The notes under the pieces were generated by a model. That model was not told the DNA's origin. It searched no databases and saw only the letters and a program-made list of their open reading frames with translations. Shown here in pieces: positions 19,907 through 28,949 of a stretch of 64,000 nt of DNA. This stretch comes from Ignavibacteria bacterium. Lineage in GTDB: Bacteria > Bacteroidota > Ignavibacteria > Tepidaquicellales > Tepidaquicellaceae. A program made the translations under genes and the position numbers. The stretch lies in assembly GCA_016719565.1 (NCBI GenBank), contig JADJYU010000001.1, positions 310,001-374,000 of the forward strand. Reading direction: 5' to 3'. How positions within the stretch are numbered: the stretch's first letter is position 1; the number at the start of each line of letters is the position of its first letter.

Positions 19907-20554
19907 ATGAATAAATCCGGACTTAAGAAGTATTCTTCTGAAATTGTTAAAAGACTTGCCGCAGAATATCCTGATGTAAAATGTCATCTGGAATTTAATT
20001 CTCCGTTTGAACTATTAATCTCTACAGTATTAGCCGCACAATGTACGGACATCCGGGTAAATATGGTAATGACTCCATTATATAGAACTAAATACAGATC
20101 ACCTTCAGATATTATCAAAGACGGGATTGACAATTACCGGGAAAACATAAAGTCAATAAATTTTTTCAACAATAAAGCAAAATCAGTACTTTCTATCTGC
20201 GATGCGCTTGTAAACGAGTTCGGCGGAAAAGTTCCGGATAAAATGGATGAGCTTACATCTCTTTCCGGAGTCGGAAGAAAATCAGCGAGTGTTTTACTCG
20301 GCAACTGTTTCGGAAAAAATGATGTGATCATAGTCGATACTCATCTTAAAAGAGTGTCAGCCCGTCTGGGATTGATTGAGAATGATGATCCTGAGAAAAT
20401 AGAAAATGAACTTAAAGAAATAATTCCTGCAGATGCGCAGTTTTATTTTTCAATGAGGATAGGAGAGCACGGAAGACAGATATGTAAAGCAAAAAAACCG
20501 GACTGCGAAAAATGCTTCCTCAATGACATTTGTCCAAGTGCTTTCAAAATTTAA
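19907..20554 (+). CDS. nth: endonuclease III
   Basis: A bifunctional DNA glycosylase/AP lyase for oxidised pyrimidines. The helix-hairpin-helix is LTSLSGVGRKSASVLL, containing the catalytic Lys. The catalytic Asp is in IIVDTHLKRVSARLGL. The C-terminal iron-sulphur cluster is complete: C-x6-C-x2-C-x5-C from ICKAKKPDCEKCF to DIC. The length of 215 is typical. kdsC follows after 23 bases, so the two are likely co-transcribed. Confidence 0.97.
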   Translation: MNKSGLKKYSSEIVKRLAAEYPDVKCHLEFNSPFELLISTVLAAQCTDIRVNMVMTPLYRTKYRSPSDIIKDGIDNYRENIKSINFFNNKAKSVLSICDALVNEFGGKVPDKMDELTSLSGVGRKSASVLLGNCFGKNDVIIVDTHLKRVSARLGLIENDDPEKIENELKEIIPADAQFYFSMRIGEHGRQICKAKKPDCEKCFLNDICPSAFKI

Positions 20555-20577
20555 TTGATTTATAAATTTAATAAATA

Positions 20578-21078
20578 TTGAAAAAAAAGAAGAAAAAAGA
20601 TCTGTCAAAGATTAAATTTATTTTAATGGATCTTGACGGATGTCTCACTACAGGTCACATTATTTACACAAGCACCGGTGAAAATATGAAAATGTTTCAC
20701 ACTCATGACGGATTCGGAATTGTCCGGGCGCGTGAGCTTGGAATTAAATTCGCCGTCATCAGCGGAATGAGTTCAAAGGTAAATCAGATGAGAGTTGATA
20801 AATTAAAGATACACCATCTGTATGAAGACATTGATGATAAGACAATACCTTTTGAAGAACTGAAAAAAATGTATGGGTTAAAAAGCGAGAACTTTGCATA
20901 CATTGGTGATGATGAATTTGATCTTCCTTTACTGACTAAGGTTGGTTTCTCAGCTTGTCCTAAAAGTGCTGTTGATGAAGTTAAAAAATATGTGGATTAT
21001 GTCTGTAAGAAGAATGGCGGAGAAGGCGCAGTCAGGGAGTTTGTCGATGTTATACTTAAGAAAAAGAAGTTATTGTAA
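20578..21078 (+). CDS. kdsC: KDO-8-phosphate phosphatase (HAD family)
   Basis: KdsC removes phosphate from Kdo-8-P in lipopolysaccharide core synthesis. HAD motif I is ILMDLDGCLTTG, motif II is FAVISGMSS, and motif IV is YIGDDEFDLPLL. The length (166) and the missing cap domain fit the tetrameric C0 KdsC group. The start is a TTG followed by a lysine-rich run (MKKKKKKDLSK). The kdsA partner lies about 25 kb away in this window. The genes just downstream are surface-polysaccharide genes, consistent with an outer-membrane glycan role. A sialic-acid-9-phosphatase-like activity is a less likely alternative. Confidence 0.9.
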   Translation: MKKKKKKDLSKIKFILMDLDGCLTTGHIIYTSTGENMKMFHTHDGFGIVRARELGIKFAVISGMSSKVNQMRVDKLKIHHLYEDIDDKTIPFEELKKMYGLKSENFAYIGDDEFDLPLLTKVGFSACPKSAVDEVKKYVDYVCKKNGGEGAVREFVDVILKKKKLL

Positions 21079-21183
21079 AAGAACAATATTAATAGAATGA
21101 AGTCAGGATTTTTCGTTCCTGTATTTATTGTATTAAAATTACGGAAGAAAGTAAGAGGAAATAGAAATTCCATAGAAGGATAA

Positions 21184-22260
21184 TTGTCATTAAAGATATT
21201 ACATATAGCGCCTCAAAATTTCGCGGGAATGCCTTATGACTTTGTAAAAATGCACAGAAGTTCCGGGCATAAATCTTCGCTGTTCACATTATACAAAAAT
21301 ACACTAAACTTCCCGGAGGACATATGTCTTGGTTTGGATCTGCCAGGAGGAAAAAGCGCAAAAGCATGGAGAGACAGCAAAGCTGAAAGCTCCGGAGATA
21401 AAGTATTAAAATATACGGAACCTAAGAACTTTGCGGAAAATATTTATTTCAGGATAAGGGATCACAGAAATTCAGGTCTTATAAATGAAGCAATTAAAAA
21501 ACATTCGCTGTATGATTATGACGTATATCACTTTGACGGCGGCATGGATCTCTTCAGGGATTTGAGATTCGCAAAAGAGCTAAAGAGACGGAATAAAAAA
21601 ATTGTTTGCTGCTATTTCGGAAGTGATCTCAGGACCAGAGGAATATTCAGAGAGATGGATGAGATGAGTGATCTGAATCTTACTGTTGAGTTTGATCATC
21701 TGAAACTGCATAAAAATATATTCTATACTTTTTTTCCTTTTGACACAGATCAGTTTAACATAACTAAGAAGAATAATAAAAAGCTTAAGATTATACACTC
21801 ACCCACGAACAGAAAATTCAAGGGAACGGATAATATTTTAAAAGTCATAAATGAAGTTGATAAAATCAGAAGCATTGAATTTATTTTACTTGAAAATACT
21901 GACAGGGATAAAGTTATTGAGATAAAGAAAGAATGCGATCTCGCGATAGATCAGGTAGGAGGCGAGCTTGGGGGCAGCGGTTACGGTAAAAACTCAATTG
22001 AAAATCTGTCTATGGGAATACCTACCTTTACTGAATTCACTGAAGATTATCTTTTTTTTCTTGAAAGAAATCCATTCATACATTCTACCATCGAGACTTT
22101 AAAAGAAAATATTTTAAAATTAACAGACAACGAAGAACTCCGTGAAGATATATCAATCAAAGGCCGTGAATGGGTAAAGAGTTTCCATTCATTTAATGCT
22201 GTAAGCGGGAAGCTCCGGGAGTATTACAGCAAATTCAATATCTCTTCAGATGGAAAGTGA
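21184..22260 (+). CDS. glycosyltransferase (GT-B, GT4-like)
   Basis: The 358-residue protein starts with a Rossmann strand (LKILHIAPQNFAGMPYDFV) and has a second Rossmann half with HSPTNRKFKGTDNILKVI and the donor-binding block LGGSGYGKNSIENLSMGIP. These are typical of GT4-like GT-B enzymes. It is predicted to be cytoplasmic and membrane-associated. The start is TTG. Its stop overlaps the flippase start by 11 bases, so the two are translationally coupled. Together they suggest a lipid-linked glycan that is extended and then flipped. Donor and acceptor are unknown. Confidence 0.85.
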   Translation: MSLKILHIAPQNFAGMPYDFVKMHRSSGHKSSLFTLYKNTLNFPEDICLGLDLPGGKSAKAWRDSKAESSGDKVLKYTEPKNFAENIYFRIRDHRNSGLINEAIKKHSLYDYDVYHFDGGMDLFRDLRFAKELKRRNKKIVCCYFGSDLRTRGIFREMDEMSDLNLTVEFDHLKLHKNIFYTFFPFDTDQFNITKKNNKKLKIIHSPTNRKFKGTDNILKVINEVDKIRSIEFILLENTDRDKVIEIKKECDLAIDQVGGELGGSGYGKNSIENLSMGIPTFTEFTEDYLFFLERNPFIHSTIETLKENILKLTDNEELREDISIKGREWVKSFHSFNAVSGKLREYYSKFNISSDGK

Positions 22261-23755
22261 ATCTCACGTAAAGAAACTTTTCTCACACACAATTATCTAC
22301 GGACTCGGGATCATACTGAACAGATCGGTAAACTTTATTCTTCTCCCGGTTTATACAAACTATTACTCTCCGCAGGAGATAGGTATGCTGACGCTGCTTC
22401 AGTCCATATCTTTTTTTTTAATGGTTGTATATGCATTAGGAATGGAAACTTCATTCATGAAATTTTTTATAGAAGAGAAAGACATTAAAAAAAGATCAGT
22501 AATATTTTCTTCAACTTTATTTTTTCTGCTTGCATTCACCATCATATTTTCTTCAGTTATATATTTTAATTCAGAAAGCATAATTTATTTTTTTGAATTT
22601 AGCGATGCAGATACAAGCATACTTCTTCTAAAGATACTTTGCGTGCTTATGGTAGCTGATACGGTTTACAGGTTTCCGCTGCTGCTCTTCCGCGCGGAGT
22701 TGAATGCAAAGACATATGCTTATATAAACCTTCTGACATTCATTATAAATATTGTCAGCAACATAGTTATGATTGTTTTTTTAAGAATGGATATAGAAGC
22801 GATATTATACAGTTACCTCATTTCTGTTATTGTAACTCTGATCGTTAGTTTAATTATTACACGGAAATATCTGACGTACAAATTTTCTGTATCTGAAATA
22901 AAGAGGATGCTTGGATTCGGAAACAAGTTCATATATATCGGAATGTGTCTGATATTAATTGATATGTCTGACAGATTTTTTCTGAAATATTTTTACAATG
23001 AAAAAACCGTAGGAATATACTGGGCAAATTACAGACTGGCGGCAGTGATGAGTCTTATGATTGCAGCATTTAAATTTTCGTGGACGCCTTACTTTTTAAA
23101 CCTGACTGAAAATCCGGAGAATAAGAAAATCATTTCAAAGATATTTACTTATTTTTGTTTTACCGGATTGTCTTTGTTTCTGATATTCTCATTGCTGACG
23201 GATAAACTGGTGCAGACTGATATTTTCGGTATTCAGTTTCTTGATGAAAAATATTATTACGGGCTGAGTATAATTCCCATAGTTCTGCTTGCATTTTTTT
23301 TCAGCGGGGCGTATTCAACTTTAAACGCAGCCCCCTTTTTTACAGATAAAACCATTCTAATACTTTTCATTTCTGTCACAGGGTTACTTATAAATGTTGC
23401 TTTAAATTTTCTGATGATCCCGGTATTAGGCATGAACGGAGCGGCATTGTCCACACTGTTCACATACTTTGCGATGTTTCTGATAATGTATTATTACTCT
23501 CAGAAAATTTACAAAATCAAATATGAATGGAAGCTAATATTCAGGATAAGTATTCTGACGGGAGTTTTTTATCTGTTAAGCAAAGCCGTCCTGAATAATA
23601 TTTCCGGTAATATAAATATTCAGATCATTATGAACTTAGTTTTGATAATTCTGTTTTTTTTCATAATTAATAAAACCGGGATGATCAGACTAAAGTCTGT
23701 AAAAGATATGATCTTAAAAAGAAATTCTTCAATGGATAAAATAGAAACGCTTTAA
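22250..23755 (+). CDS. polysaccharide flippase (Wzx/MOP superfamily)
   Basis: A membrane protein of 501 residues with about 12-14 predicted helices. The start (KLFSHTIIYGLGIILNRSVN) and PVYTNYYSPQEIGMLTLLQS are typical of Wzx/RfbX-type transporters, which move undecaprenyl-linked oligosaccharides to the periplasm. It overlaps the preceding glycosyltransferase. It is convergent with moaD, and the two stops overlap by four bases. No Wzy polymerase gene is present here. Confidence 0.93.
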   Translation: MESESHVKKLFSHTIIYGLGIILNRSVNFILLPVYTNYYSPQEIGMLTLLQSISFFLMVVYALGMETSFMKFFIEEKDIKKRSVIFSSTLFFLLAFTIIFSSVIYFNSESIIYFFEFSDADTSILLLKILCVLMVADTVYRFPLLLFRAELNAKTYAYINLLTFIINIVSNIVMIVFLRMDIEAILYSYLISVIVTLIVSLIITRKYLTYKFSVSEIKRMLGFGNKFIYIGMCLILIDMSDRFFLKYFYNEKTVGIYWANYRLAAVMSLMIAAFKFSWTPYFLNLTENPENKKIISKIFTYFCFTGLSLFLIFSLLTDKLVQTDIFGIQFLDEKYYYGLSIIPIVLLAFFFSGAYSTLNAAPFFTDKTILILFISVTGLLINVALNFLMIPVLGMNGAALSTLFTYFAMFLIMYYYSQKIYKIKYEWKLIFRISILTGVFYLLSKAVLNNISGNINIQIIMNLVLIILFFFIINKTGMIRLKSVKDMILKRNSSMDKIETL

Positions 23756-23991
23756 CCGCCGGCAAAAGGGGGCAGCAGAGCTACCTCGTCTCCTTCGTTA
23801 ATAGAAAGAGTATTGATATCATCTATCAGTTTGAGATTTACTGCAAATCTGAAATTTGCATTTTCGAGACCGGGGTATAGTGCTGTGAGAATAGCGCTAA
23901 GAGAATTTAAGTCTTTCACATCAGCAATAAACTCCTGCTCTTTACCGGTAATGTCCGCTGTCACTCCGAAATATAGTACTTTTACTTCCAT
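23752..23991 (-). CDS. moaD: molybdopterin synthase sulfur-carrier subunit
   Basis: A ubiquitin-fold sulfur carrier of 79 residues ending in the required Gly-Gly (LLPPFAGG). The beta-grasp core is seen in VKVLYFGVTADITG and NEGDEVALLPPF. The C-terminal thiocarboxylate donates sulfur to precursor Z through MoaE. It is last in the moaA-permease-moeA-moaD operon, 15 bases after moeA. MoaE and MoaC are not in this window. Confidence 0.93.
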   Translation of the reverse strand: MEVKVLYFGVTADITGKEQEFIADVKDLNSLSAILTALYPGLENANFRFAVNLKLIDDINTLSINEGDEVALLPPFAGG

Positions 23992-24006
23992 ATAAATTGA
24001 AATTTT

Positions 24007-25182
24007 CTAAAATAAACAGACATCCGCTAATTCACCTTTTGAAATTTTATTTTTATCCAACGGCATATGGATAAAGCAATTTGCTTCCGTAAGAGTTCTG
24101 AGCATAAAGGAAGCCTGGGCATCAAGAGGCGTTACATTAACTTCTGAATGTTTTGCTCTCAGAAACCAGCTTAAGTTAAAATCCTTTCTGATCTCATTTG
24201 TAACAGGAAGTTTTTTCCATACAGGCAGAAATTTTTTATGTCCCGACATTTTTTTCAAAACGGGAAGCACATACAAATAAAAGCAGGTAAAAGCAGATGC
24301 CGGATTCCCGGGTAATCCGAAGACTGCAGTATTTGATTTTTTCCCGAAGTAAAGAGGTTTGCCCGGCTTTTGAGAAACTTTATAAAATAGTTTGCTGACA
24401 TTTAATTCATTAAGTACTTCATTAACATAGTCATACTTTCCAACGGAGACACCGCCTGAAATGAGCAGCATGTCGGATTTTTTTAAAAGAGTTTTGACTT
24501 TGGATTTGAGATCGGACTTTCTGTCGCGTGCGGCTGTTGTATAACGGATTTCAAATCCATTATACATCGCCAGTCCCCGAAGCAGACCCAAATTCGACTC
24601 ATATACCTTTCCCTTTTTAAGATCAGATCCCGCCTCCTGCAGCTCGTCCCCCGTTACTATCAGTGACAGTACAGGCTTTCTGTGAACCTTCACAAACTTT
24701 ATTCCCATCGATAATAAAAACCCTATCACAGCCGGATTTATCAGCGTTCCGCGCCTGACCGCAGGTGTTCCTTTCTTTATCTGAACGCCTTTTTTTCTGA
24801 TGAATTTTCCCTTGACTATTTTTTCCGCAGAATAAAATAACTTATCACCTTCCGTACTCACGTTCTCCTGCATCAAAACAGAATACGTCCCAGCCGGTAA
24901 CTCCGCTCCGGTAAAAACTCTTGCCGCCTCTCCTTTCTTCAATCTGAATTCAGGATGATCACCCGCTCGTATCTCACCGGTAATGCGCCACTCTCCGCTG
25001 TCTGAATCTGTGACTGCATATCCGTCTACATTCGACTGATCGAACGGAGGAAGATCAGTACCTGAACTGATATCTTCCGATGTTATATATCCTAATGAGT
25101 CTGTGACTTTAATAGCTTCAGGATTTTTTAGAATGAATGTGTTTTCGGAAATTATCTTCACCGCTGTTTTGAATGTGATCAT
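24007..25182 (-). CDS. moeA: molybdopterin molybdotransferase
   Basis: MoeA inserts molybdate into adenylylated molybdopterin. Conserved motifs are PPFDQSNVDGYAV, LISGGVSVGKYDYV, QKPGKPLYFGK and FGLPGNPASAF, in the expected order, and a C-terminal domain IV closes the protein. Its start overlaps the stop of the upstream permease by four bases, and moaD follows closely, so it is part of a tight operon. All key residues seem present. Confidence 0.96.
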   Translation of the reverse strand: MITFKTAVKIISENTFILKNPEAIKVTDSLGYITSEDISSGTDLPPFDQSNVDGYAVTDSDSGEWRITGEIRAGDHPEFRLKKGEAARVFTGAELPAGTYSVLMQENVSTEGDKLFYSAEKIVKGKFIRKKGVQIKKGTPAVRRGTLINPAVIGFLLSMGIKFVKVHRKPVLSLIVTGDELQEAGSDLKKGKVYESNLGLLRGLAMYNGFEIRYTTAARDRKSDLKSKVKTLLKKSDMLLISGGVSVGKYDYVNEVLNELNVSKLFYKVSQKPGKPLYFGKKSNTAVFGLPGNPASAFTCFYLYVLPVLKKMSGHKKFLPVWKKLPVTNEIRKDFNLSWFLRAKHSEVNVTPLDAQASFMLRTLTEANCFIHMPLDKNKISKGELADVCLF

Positions 25183-25865
25183 ATGAATATTAACTTCATT
25201 GAAGCAAAAAATAAAACTAACGAAAGTAAAATTCTCAGCGCTTTTTTGTTTGCAAATTTACTTCCCCATTGCGAACCTATAAGTCCTCCGGTAAATACTG
25301 CTGCTGTCATGTATGTCATTTCAAAACTTATGTTCAGTCCGTCAATTGATAATCTCAACAACCCAGACGCCGAGTTTACAAATATGAATAATGCAGATAT
25401 TGCAGCCGTCTCTTTTATTTCTGACCATCTGAATAAAAGTAAAAGCGGACTTAAAATTATTCCCCCTCCTATACCTATCATCCCTGATACAAATCCCAGC
25501 AAAGCTCCGGTAATCAATGCTTTGAGTAAATTGAATTCAACTTTGAAATTCAATTCTACTTTGTCAAATACTCCTGAGATTTTAAATGATGCAAATAAAA
25601 GAATTATTCCGAGTAAGATCTTGTAAATGTCTGTATCAGCCGGAAATCCGGCTCCTAAAAATGCAAATGGAACTGATGTTGCAGCCAGCGGAATAAAAAT
25701 TATACTGCTGAAGTAACCGGCTTTTCTGAATCCGTAAAACGCTGTGCCTGAAACAATGAGATTAAGTACCAGCGCTGAGCTTCTCATGATCTCCGGGTTC
25801 ATGCTCAGAATACTCATCACTGCCAGATAACCGCTTGCACCACCGTGACCGACAGATGAATACAT
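25179..25865 (-). CDS. TauE/SafE-family anion permease
   Basis: A membrane protein with two repeats of the TauE/SafE type: SSVGHGGASGYLAV at the start and GFVSGMIGIGGGIILSPLL in the middle. Members export sulfite, sulfoacetate or related anions. The ATG at 25865 cuts through the first helix. Reading upstream to the moaA stop adds about 17 hydrophobic residues (ELIFLIPLLFFVAV), so the real start is probably a non-ATG codon, such as the CTG at 25914-25916 directly after the moaA TGA. Its place between moaA and moeA suggests a sulfur or molybdate-linked transport role. That role is inference. Confidence 0.85.
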   Translation of the reverse strand: MYSSVGHGGASGYLAVMSILSMNPEIMRSSALVLNLIVSGTAFYGFRKAGYFSSIIFIPLAATSVPFAFLGAGFPADTDIYKILLGIILLFASFKISGVFDKVELNFKVEFNLLKALITGALLGFVSGMIGIGGGIILSPLLLLFRWSEIKETAAISALFIFVNSASGLLRLSIDGLNISFEMTYMTAAVFTGGLIGSQWGSKFANKKALRILLSLVLFFASMKLIFI

Positions 25866-25916
25866 TACAGCTACAAAAAATAATAACGGTATTAGAAAAA
25901 TTAATTCCGCGTTCAG

Positions 25917-26876
25917 TCAGCCTCCGATATTTACCATACTTCTGTTTTCGATATTCTCTGACTCAAACTGTCCGCCTCTTTCAAATTCCTTTTCCGTCAG
26001 ACCGGATATTATCAGCTGCTTTATATCCTCTCCTTTTCTGAACGATGTAAGCAGATCCGTCTCTCCTTTTGAAAAAAGACAGTTCTTTAATTTTCCGTCA
26101 GACGTCAGCCGCAATCTGTTACATCCCCCGCAGAATGGTTTTGTAATAGTGCTGATAATTCCGATACTTCCCGCATGTCCGGTTATTCCATATTTTTTTG
26201 ACGTGTCATTTGGCTCATCCTGTAATTTATAAATATTATATCTGCTTCTGATATTATCCAGTATCTCGTCGTGCGAATACACTTTTCCGGAAGACCATTT
26301 ATTTCCTTTAAAAGGCATGTACTCTATGAATCTGACTTCAACTCCAAAATTCTTTGTAAGTCCTGCTGCTTCAATGACTGCATTTTCATTAACCCCTTTC
26401 ATTACTACGAAATTAATTTTTACTCTAAAATCATTTTCAATAAGTAATATAATGTTGGAAAATATTTTCTCCAATGAATTACTTTTTGTGATCGATAAAA
26501 ATTCATCCGGATTTAATGTATCAAGACTGACGTTAATGTTTTTTACTCCGCAGTTTTTTAATAAATCTATGTGCCCGTCTATAAGCAGCGCATTTGTGGA
26601 TACAGCAAGTGTTGCGGGAAGAACTGACAGGTTTGTAAAAATAGCGGCGATCTCTTTTCTGACAAACGGCTCTCCTCCAGTGATCCTTATTTTGTTAATT
26701 CCGAGATCTGAAAAGACTTTAGCTATTTCATATATTTCCGAAACAGACATGTTTTTATTCTCTGCGCTGCCGGATAAATTTACGTCGGGCATACAATACA
26801 CGCACTTCAGATTACACCGGTCCGTTACTGAAATTCTCAGATAGTTATGTATTCGTCCAAACCTGTCTATGAGCAT
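25917..26876 (-). CDS. moaA: GTP 3',8-cyclase (MoaA, radical SAM)
   Basis: MoaA makes the first pterin intermediate of molybdenum cofactor from GTP. The radical-SAM cluster CNLKCVYC is at about residues 21-28, GGEPFVRK is the SAM-binding region, and the second cluster is CGGCNRLRLTSDGKLKNC. The conserved C-terminal Gly-Gly is present. It is the first gene of the operon and its TGA abuts the in-frame hydrophobic start of the permease. The length of 319 is normal. Confidence 0.96.
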   Translation of the reverse strand: MLIDRFGRIHNYLRISVTDRCNLKCVYCMPDVNLSGSAENKNMSVSEIYEIAKVFSDLGINKIRITGGEPFVRKEIAAIFTNLSVLPATLAVSTNALLIDGHIDLLKNCGVKNINVSLDTLNPDEFLSITKSNSLEKIFSNIILLIENDFRVKINFVVMKGVNENAVIEAAGLTKNFGVEVRFIEYMPFKGNKWSSGKVYSHDEILDNIRSRYNIYKLQDEPNDTSKKYGITGHAGSIGIISTITKPFCGGCNRLRLTSDGKLKNCLFSKGETDLLTSFRKGEDIKQLIISGLTEKEFERGGQFESENIENRSMVNIGG

Positions 26877-26940
26877 AAAGCTTTTTTTTCTAAAAATAAC
26901 TTATTTTAAATTTAAAAACAGTTTCGGATCGTGTTGAAAT

Positions 26941-27786
26941 TTATTCTTTGAATTTTCGAAATGCATAAGTGTGCTGTTTGATGTAGCTGACTATATCGCT
27001 CTTTATGATCCTCATAAATTTTACAAGACTGACCTTACCTTCATTCTCAATCGCGAGCGGGTAATCAGGTGTATCACTTAAACCGAATTTCTTCGGCTTT
27101 CTGAAATGCGGATCAGGTAAGAATGCAGTCCCGAATATCCAGTCCCATATTGCTAATTTCGTCCCGTAGTTATTCTGATACTCTTTGCCGCCGTCGTCAG
27201 AATGATGCCATCGGTGCATCTCTGGTCCGTTTATGATATACTGAATCTTACCGAGTCTGACATCAATGTTGGAGTGTATGAACATTCCCCAGATCGCGCT
27301 GATCATTCCTTTATATATCGCTACTTCAGGCGCTGCGCCTAACAGAATAATTGGCGCGAATTCAACCGTCTGATTTATCATTATCTCAAATGAATGTGAC
27401 CTTGCGCCGGAAAGCCAGTCCACTGTTTTCGGCGAATGGTGTGCCTCATGCACTCTCCATAAAATTCTGTTGTTATGCTGCCATCTGTGAAACCAGTAAA
27501 TATAAAAATCATGTGTGATCACAAAAAACAATACCTGCACCCAAACAGGCCAGTCGCCTATAAGACTGTATCTGTATAGATCTGTATTGTCCTTTACATA
27601 ATTCAGAATTCCGAAAATGATAAGCCCGAGGAAATAACTCTGCACTATAGAGTACATAATTATGTCATTGAAAAAACCTTCACGGAATATCTTCTGACCT
27701 TTTGTATACGGGTAAAGTTTTTCAAAAACCACCATCATTACCGCTGCAAAAGATATGATTATTAATGACCAGATCTGAATTGACAT
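26941..27786 (-). CDS. fatty acid hydroxylase/sterol desaturase family membrane enzyme
   Basis: A diiron membrane enzyme with the three histidine blocks HDFYIYWFHRWQH, HEAHHSPK and HRWHHSDDGG. Four to five transmembrane helices surround them. The family hydroxylates or desaturates lipids, sterols or carotenoids. It lies on the minus strand downstream of the NeuB-like gene with a 128-base gap, so operon membership is unclear. The substrate cannot be told from the sequence. Confidence 0.92.
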   Translation of the reverse strand: MSIQIWSLIIISFAAVMMVVFEKLYPYTKGQKIFREGFFNDIIMYSIVQSYFLGLIIFGILNYVKDNTDLYRYSLIGDWPVWVQVLFFVITHDFYIYWFHRWQHNNRILWRVHEAHHSPKTVDWLSGARSHSFEIMINQTVEFAPIILLGAAPEVAIYKGMISAIWGMFIHSNIDVRLGKIQYIINGPEMHRWHHSDDGGKEYQNNYGTKLAIWDWIFGTAFLPDPHFRKPKKFGLSDTPDYPLAIENEGKVSLVKFMRIIKSDIVSYIKQHTYAFRKFKE

Positions 27787-27914
27787 GCTGTAAAAATAAC
27801 TAAGAGAAGTGTTGAATTAAATATACTAATTCGAGGAGGTATGGATCTTCTAAAATTGATTTAGGGAATTATTCGAACTGAAAATAATTTTTAAATATCC
27901 GGATATAATTAAAA

Positions 27915-28790
27915 CTAAACTCTCGCTCTTCTGAGTTTTAATCTCTGCCCTATTTCACTGTCATAAATTCTTTTTTCTCCGTCGCCTAAAGATTTTTCAA
28001 TGTCTCTGATATTTTCCACAAGTCTTTTGAATCCGCCGGGTTCAACCGAAGCCGCCTGATCACTGCCCCACATCGCTCTGTCAAGCGTTATGTGTCTTTC
28101 TACAAACACAGCCCCGAGCGCAACCGCAGCCCACGTCGGCGAAAGTCCCGTTTCATGTCCGGAATATCCGACAGGCACTCCGTGGAAAATTTTGTTCAGA
28201 GTATTTATCATCTTAAGATTTAATTCTTCCGGCTTACATGGATATGCTGAAGTCGAATGCGCGATCAGGAGATCCTCTTTCCCGAGAAATTTTACTGCGT
28301 CCTTTATTTCCTTCATAGTTGACATTCCCGTAGAGATCATGATCGGTTTTCCTGTCGATCTTTTTTTATTTAACAGATCGAAATCCGTGAGCGAGGCTGA
28401 TGCCGCTTTATAAAAAGGCACGTCAAACTGTTCTATGAAATCCACAGAGTCCTCATCCCAGCAGGATGCTGTCCACATGATGCCGAGCTTTTTACAGTAT
28501 CTGTCTATTTCCGAATAGTCCTGCAGACTAAGTTCAACTTTATGTCTGTAATCAATATATGTCATCCTACCCCAAGGTGTATCGCGTTCTATGTGCCACT
28601 GATCCTTAGGTACGCATAGTTCCGGAGTTCTTTTCTGAAATTTTACCGCTTCGCATCCGGCTGTAAACGCTTCCTTGATAAGTTTCTTTGCAAGTCTCAG
28701 AGAACCGTTATGATTAATGCCCGCCTCAGCCATTACAAAAACTTTTTCACCTGAGCCAATATACCTGTTTCCTATTTTTACTTTTCTCAT
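27915..28790 (-). CDS. N-acetylneuraminate/nonulosonate synthase-like enzyme lacking SAF domain
   Basis: A NeuB/SpsE-type TIM barrel that condenses phosphoenolpyruvate with an amino sugar. Motifs include MAEAGINHNGSLRLAKKLI, KFQKRTPELCVP, GYSGHETGLSPT and VERHITLDRAMWGSDQAAS. It ends at 291 residues with RLKLRRARV. The usual C-terminal SAF (antifreeze-like) domain of about 60 residues, which helps close the active site in NeuB dimers, is absent, and no ORF follows that could supply it. It is the last gene of the sugar operon containing the aminotransferase, transketolase halves and SpsF-like enzyme. The sugar could be a legionaminic- or pseudaminic-like acid or a new variant. Confidence 0.88.
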   Translation of the reverse strand: MRKVKIGNRYIGSGEKVFVMAEAGINHNGSLRLAKKLIKEAFTAGCEAVKFQKRTPELCVPKDQWHIERDTPWGRMTYIDYRHKVELSLQDYSEIDRYCKKLGIMWTASCWDEDSVDFIEQFDVPFYKAASASLTDFDLLNKKRSTGKPIMISTGMSTMKEIKDAVKFLGKEDLLIAHSTSAYPCKPEELNLKMINTLNKIFHGVPVGYSGHETGLSPTWAAVALGAVFVERHITLDRAMWGSDQAASVEPGGFKRLVENIRDIEKSLGDGEKRIYDSEIGQRLKLRRARV

Positions 28791-28949
28791 AATATTTGAG
28801 GGTTATTTTATTACACCAACATAATTGAAATTTCTTAAATATACATCATGACATTGTAAATAAATATTAACCTTATTTGCTCCTTTAAAATCTTTAATAG
28901 ATTTTACCTTTTCTGTCTGTGATTATTGTACAATATACAAATATTCAGC

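Noticed and set aside
27833..27864. AGGAGGT directly followed by ATG and a seven-codon ORF on the plus strand
   Set aside because: There is almost no spacing between the Shine-Dalgarno-like sequence and the ATG, and the peptide is seven residues long. Chance is the simpler explanation.
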